Assembly: GCA_001642005.1 (NCBI GenBank)
Contig: LWCA01000228.1
Location: 1 to 38,233, forward strand
From: Intoshia linei
Lineage: Eukaryota; Orthonectida; Rhopaluridae
DNA: 38,233 bases
Direction: 5' to 3'
The position numbers were made by a program, and so were the translations under genes. A model generated the notes under the pieces. It was not told the DNA's origin and ran no database searches. It saw only the letters and a list, made by a program, of their open reading frames with translations. Shown here piece by piece: positions 33,930 to 38,233 of this stretch; position 1 is the first letter of the stretch, and each line of letters starts with the position of its first letter.

Positions 33930-34330
33930 AAAATGCAATATTATCTATTTGGTTCAAAAAAAATTTACACATGGTACAACTGTATCCTGTTAACACTCAC
34001 AAAAAATTTCAATCTGAATAAGTGACGCCTTCACGGTCAAAAAAGCATTTAGTATTCATATATTTTAATATCTTACTTTTAATACTAATATTTATTAAAA
34101 CAAAAAATGTGAAATAATTAACTGTCTGAAAATTAAAAAAAAAAATTAATCTGATAGAGCTTATTCCAGCTGATATTAAAAAATTTCAACCCCAGAAAAC
34201 TACGCATTCTCGGTAAAAAATAATTTTTAATATATTATCAATCAATATTTTTCAAATATTTCGATTAAAATAAAAATGAAAATGCATATATTGATCCTAC
34301 AATTTAAAAAAAATATGCATTGAACGTCTA
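33930..34330 (+). repeat. Dispersed repeat family R1, copy C
   Basis: Contains the same ordered blocks as copies A and B: AACTGTATCCTGTTAACAC, AATTTCAATCTGAATAAGTG, ACGCCTTCACGGTCAAAAAA, GATAGAGCTTATTCCAGCTG and ACGCATTCTCGGTAAAAAAT. About 120 bp further on comes a hAT-like right terminus (34447-34470), which suggests R1 is the body of a non-autonomous hAT element. Confidence 0.7.
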
Positions 34331-34446
34331 CATATTTCCAATAAAAAAGTATAGGTCTAAAATCTCAAATTCTCATTTTCAAAATATTTTGTTTAAAATT
34401 TAAATTAAAACTACAACAACAAATTACTAAAAATAATACAGCTTTG

Positions 34447-34630
34447 TTATTATCTAAAACAAGTTTGGGAACCACTCCTTTAAAGAATTGATAATAGTGA
34501 ATAGTAGGATTTGTAAGTTAGATTTTTAACGTGTATTTATTTTTTTGGTAGCATATGAAATGTGCCCTTGCCAGAGCTAGATGCTGTTTGTACGTAGTAC
34601 ATAACAGTCAACCTAGTATTATTATACTAT
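34447..34630 (+). repeat. Repeat R2, inverted partner of 14590-14776
   Basis: Begins with AAACAAGTTTGGGAACCACTC (the complement of a hAT-like terminus) and continues through TTGATAATAGTGAATAGTA to GTACGTAGTACATAACAGTC and AACCTAGTATTA. Because the similarity crosses the hAT terminus into the flank on both copies, the terminus is embedded in a larger duplicated unit. Confidence 0.75.
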
Positions 34631-35017
34631 GATAAATGTTATGATTATATAATGTGTATGATGGGAGTGTTAGCACATCAGTAAAACGAATATATTTTTG
34701 TTATATACCATACATATTATTATCATTAAAACAACTAAATAACGGTGATAATCTTATTATCTAAATTAAATTTCAAATATATATTGTATATCAAAAATAA
34801 TGAAACTAGAAATCAATCAATACAATAACCATTAATTGTTGAATTACCATAAATTTATTAAGAATTTAATTAAAATTTTAAATATATTTGTAGTTATTCC
34901 AAATTTTACTTCATTAGTATTTATGTCGTTTTATAAAAATTCAGATCTCGTCTTGTTTAAATATTCATACTGATAATCTAAAATTTTGCAAGGAAATTTG
35001 ACAAATTCAAATAAAGA

Positions 35018-35961
35018 ATGATCAAAATTAAATGTATCAAATATAATAAAAGAAATTTTTCATCTAGTTCAGATAATTTTTATGGTAATTTAAAAAATTC
35101 ATTAGTTACACTTTTTCTAACATGACAAAAAATTTGTCTCGTCTACCTATTGTACTATGTATATCTACATGTTTATATGTTTTAATAAGGTTTTAATGTC
35201 TACAATCAAGCTTAACAACTAATATAGTATATTGCAACTAGGGTTAGATTTATTAAAAGATAAAGCCAAACAACCCAACATCCATTCTACTGTGCTCAAT
35301 TTTTGGGTTAATTTTGATTAAATTTATTTTTATAAAAACAACAAATATTTGTACTGTTAGAAGAAATTACCAATGGTTAAATATTAGTGATTAGATTTTA
35401 AAACTTTATGTTGAAAAAATGCCAATAAAACATAAATCCTATACATTTAATTTAACATTTTAAGAAAAAGTTAATAGAAAATAATTTTAATAATAAAAAG
35501 TTAATAATGTAAATAGATAATAGTTCGTACTCAACGTATAGTACATGGTTGAAAAGAGACGGAGAAATTACAAATTGGATTGACGACTATAAGAATCCAT
35601 TCAATGGTAATTAAAATGAACATAACTAATAATTATAATACATAATAATAATAATAATATTATTATAATCATTTATAGTCCATCTTTTAAATGTGGAGAA
35701 TTACAAAAATAATAGAATCAACTCTGAAAATATAAAGAAAAAAAATAATAATCATATGCGTAATAAAAATAAGAGCGAAAGTAATTTTTTGACACAAATA
35801 CCTGTCATGTATATTATTGACGATGTTTTTGGTAATTTATAAAATACGGATACAATTAATTACTGTTAGATAACGATAAGCTAAAACGAAACGTTATGAA
35901 ATGGTAATTATTTATTTATTGTATATTTACAATCAGTACCGTGTCAAAGTCCAATGATTGA
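35018..35961 (+). CDS. Five-exon small protein gene, 122 aa, family unknown
   Basis: Exons 35018-35084, 35517-35606, 35679-35831, 35870-35903 and 35937-35961 join with matching phases at all four junctions (G|AT, G|TC, G|AT, TG|T) and end at TGA. Introns are 432, 72, 38 and 33 nt with GTAAT donors and TAG/CAG acceptors. The product starts MIKIKCIKYNKRNF and contains STYSTWLKRDGEITNWIDDY, then an Asn/Lys-rich middle, then QIPVMYIIDDVFDNDKLKRN. It has no signal peptide, membrane helix or motif I recognise. It is on the opposite strand to its neighbours. The repeated phase agreement is the evidence that this is a gene. The final two exons are short and the least certain. Confidence 0.45.
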
Positions 35962-36720
35962 CGTGAAAATTTAAAAAAATAGCTGTTTTAAAGGTCGTTT
36001 CCACGACAACTCGATATTCATTTCTTTGAAGATAGTACTGGTTATAATCTGTTTAATTTAGAAAAAAAATTCTAATATCTTAAATATCCGATTACATTTA
36101 TTGTATATGTAATTAAATATTTATGGCGTGTTAATAAATTATGCAGAAATTAAGACAGCTATAACTAAGTCTTGTTAATTGGTTATTCAGATCGATCGAT
36201 CGGAAATTTTTCTAGAATCTGGACTTTATATAATTTGGACACATGAATAAAAAATTCTAAACTCTAAATAACTTCTTATTTACATAGACTTTTAATACTT
36301 GTAAATGGACGTGAATTAATTATTAAGATAATAGACACCAATTATGCGTTTTATTACGCAATATTTTAAATATAATACAATTTTTTATTGTATAATACAA
36401 ATTTTTGAGGATGGATTGCAAGAAAATATTTTTTTAGTATATTCTTTAAATTTGATCATAATGCTTTCTTAATTCATTAGTTATAATAATTTTATTTAAT
36501 TACTATTCTTCTCGGTTGATATTGAATCTAAAATTATACATTACATCGCATTTGTATAAACTACTCGAAAACGATTTTTAAAACTTAAAATTATTCTATC
36601 AAAAAATTCAAAAATTCCCTTTTTTTGAAAATAAAATCATCCCAAGAATGTAAGCAACATTACATCGTAAATCAAGTATTTTAATGGCAAGTATAAAGTC
36701 GTAGAATTTTATGAAACATA
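35962..36720. other. Intergenic, nothing recognised
   Basis: AT-rich DNA between the small plus-strand gene and the 3' end of the second cyclase-like gene. Near 36735 (AAAATCATAAGCATTATCATA) there is a short fragment of the R1 subrepeat. Confidence 0.4.
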
Positions 36721-36753
36721 AATTCTGAGATATTTTTAAAATCATAAGCATTA

Positions 36754-38133
36754 TCATAGATGGCAACCTCGAAAGTAGTATGGTGTACAATTTTTGGGGT
36801 TAAATATGAGGAATTCAAACATCATTAAAAACCAAAATAAATGAGCTAGAAATGAATTTAAAAAAACAAAATGGTCCACAAACCGCACCAATCGAGGGTT
36901 ACCTGTATTATTATTAGAATAACATAGTTTTACCTGAATCACTATTTATTTCACAAATATTTGCTACTTGGCTATTTAAATCTAAATATTAATCAATTGC
37001 TAAAGTATTAAACCTTTTTTATTAACTGAAATTTTCGATGTTTGACTATTTAAATCTAAATATTAATAAGTTGTAAATTATAAAAATTTTTTTACCCACT
37101 GAAATACTTGAAACTTGTTTATTAAAATCTAAATATTAATCAACTCCAGTTATGAAACTTTTTTTACCAAGTGATGATTGTGATACCTGTCTGCTTAAAT
37201 CTAAATATTAATGAGTGCATAACGAGTAAATTATTTTACCAACTAAACAATGTTGCTCTGAATCGCTTTCACTTTCTAATGAGCTTGAGTTAAGAACACA
37301 ATCAGATTGATCATGTTTTTTTAATTTTCTTTTCGGTCGTATTCTCACTGACAAATTAGTTCGATAATCGAAACTCGTTTCTGAGTATGCACTATATTTC
37401 TTAGTTTTATATGTACTTATAGTATCGATATATACTATATAAATATAATCACTGTAATAAACAAGATAAAAACTATTTTCCTGGTTATTCCTTTTTTTGA
37501 ATCGTTGATCATATATACTCTTTCCAAGGTATGTAAGGGATGTTAAAGTATATACATTAAATCCCAACTAAAAAAATAAATAATGTTTAAAACGACATCA
37601 ACCATTTAAAACGCATATAATTAACTCTTCGCGTAATTGATACACCACAATTAGTACCTTTTTAAAAATATGTAAAATTTATACTTAAAAAAATGTTTCG
37701 TTTTGTTATTTTATATTATTAACAAAATTAATATTGTAAAATATGGAAAGTAAAATTATAGATTCTATTTTAAATAAATTTCCGTTTTAAATGGCTGCAA
37801 TTGCATAATAAGTACGATAATTGAATTTGAATTATAGCACTCAAAATTATTCGAATGTTGCAATGAATGATAAGTCGTATTTGTTATTTGAATATGGTTT
37901 GACGTAGAACAATCTATGAGATTTAAAATATCGATCACAGTTCTCCCTCCAATATAAATTTTTTGGTGTTTACCACCTAATATTCCAATTAAGACCGGTC
38001 CTGAATGTATCACTAAATGTATTATCATAATTATTAACTGAATATGTACAATTTAATGTAATAGTTATTATTATAATACAATGTAATCGTACATTATTAG
38101 TAGAAATTAAACTAAAATTTACTACTTTCGTAA
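36754..38133 (-). CDS. Second soluble guanylyl cyclase-like gene, 3' part, with microexon-array tail
   Basis: Partial: the 5' part lies beyond the window. Exons are 38133-38080, 38012-37816, 37567-37240 and then microexons 37200-37168, 37128-37096, 37055-37014 and 36981-36934; a last exon 36902-36754 is uncertain and lies in repeat-like DNA. The cyclase domain shows IHSGPVLIGILGGKHQKIYI and GGRTVIDILNLID, parallel to the H-NOX cyclase at 25428-30509. The phase-1 intron before HSGP sits at the same codon in both genes. The segment GFNVYTLTSLTYLGKSIYDQ also aligns with the other gene's GFGLRQLVSHTDIGKGV segment, so they are paralogues. Residues equivalent to the catalytic Asn and Arg are not conserved. 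The tail is basic, then acidic (SSSLESESDSEQ), then repeats starting Asp-Leu/Phe. A mariner-like end lies in the upstream intron. Confidence 0.7.
36934..37240 (-). repeat. Tandem array of exon-intron units (microexon repeat)
   Basis: The genomic unit is about 72-76 bp and occurs four times with partial edges. The common core on the minus strand is TTGATTAATATTTAG, an intron end, followed by AT TTA AAT AGT CAA, an exon start. Predicted exons are 33, 33, 42 and 48 nt, all phase 1 on both sides, so each junction codon is G|AT (Asp). Introns are 39, 39, 40 and 32 nt. Peptide units read DLSRQVSQSSL, DFNKQVSSISV, DLNSQTSKISVNKK and DLNSQVANICEINSDS. No stop occurs in any exon. Confidence 0.75.
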
Positions 38134-38189
38134 CTAAAGAACAAATATTACTATGTAATACATAGTCATTATATATTAGTTATATATTA

Positions 38190-38233
38190 GGTCGTTTCAT
38201 AAGTAATGTCGTTTTTATTGTAACTTTATTATA
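38190..38233 (+). mobile_element. Mariner-like terminal inverted repeat at the window edge
   Basis: TTAGGTCGTTTCATAAGTAA followed by TGTCGTTTTTATTG, preceded by TA, is the form of a mariner-family (Tc1/mariner) terminus. The rest of the element is outside the window. It would lie in the intron upstream of the exon at 38133 of the second cyclase-like gene. Confidence 0.6.

Noticed and set aside
36608-36790. Minus-strand frame of 60 codons
   Set aside because: It falls in R1-like repeat DNA and shows no protein resemblance.
1-38233. CRISPR arrays, bacterial operons, tRNA or rRNA genes
   Set aside because: No regularly spaced identical repeats with unique spacers, no ribosome-binding sites, and no cloverleaf or rRNA sequence recognised; the spliced genes are eukaryotic.

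Overview
The window looks like nuclear DNA from an AT-rich invertebrate animal. The evidence is spliced genes with recognisable metazoan orthologues, no operons or Shine-Dalgarno sites, and relics of hAT, piggyBac-like, mariner and Ty3/gypsy elements. The most striking general trait is intron size: most introns I could place by homology and reading frame are only about 37-51 nt, and many are in frame or too short to notice. Metazoa with strongly reduced genomes, such as orthonectids or dicyemids, would fit, but the species cannot be settled from this sequence.

Layout. At 54-243 (-) there is a possible tiny two-exon gene. A degenerate ~28-bp minisatellite (1657-2137) runs into the 3' end of a PNPLA6/PNPLA7-type (neuropathy target esterase) lysophospholipase gene (6962 to ~2077, -). 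From 7470 to 9139 lie a dispersed repeat and a broken transposase. At 9343-12015 (+) is an intact single-exon PIGO-like GPI ethanolamine-phosphate transferase. The stretch 12879-19075 is a graveyard: a BED/hAT relic, a decayed protein-coding relic that resembles an RNA-virus nucleoprotein, a truncated gypsy element, and a chimeric duplication carrying the 3' tail of the TTLL2 gene fused to a piece of the PIGO gene. TTLL2-like tubulin polyglutamylase (21785 to 19008, -) has transposon debris in its single intron. ICMT (23090 to 22193, -) is complete in three exons.

The right third holds two related soluble-guanylyl-cyclase-like genes on the minus strand. The first (30509 to 25428) has an H-NOX domain, a shortened H-NOBA/helical part and a class III cyclase domain. 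The second (38133 to about 36754, entering from beyond the window) shows the same cyclase domain and intron position. Between them are an ANKRD53-like ankyrin gene (33725 to 31736, -), a hAT relic, and a previously unrecognised five-exon small gene (35018-35961, +). Both cyclase domains lack key metal-binding and/or catalytic residues, while the first H-NOX keeps the heme-ligating histidine position. The second cyclase gene ends in a tandem array of symmetric phase-1 microexons (33-48 nt), each with its own 32-40 nt intron and each coding an Asp-Leu-Asn-x-Gln type repeat. I consider this the most unusual structure in the window.

Functionally the genes are ordinary cellular ones: lipid and membrane handling (PNPLA6/7), GPI-anchor assembly (PIGO), CAAX-protein methylation (ICMT), tubulin glutamylation (TTLL2) and spindle/cytoskeleton (ANKRD53). 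The degenerate gas-sensor/cyclase pair is the lineage-specific novelty. No tRNA, rRNA or CRISPR array was recognised.
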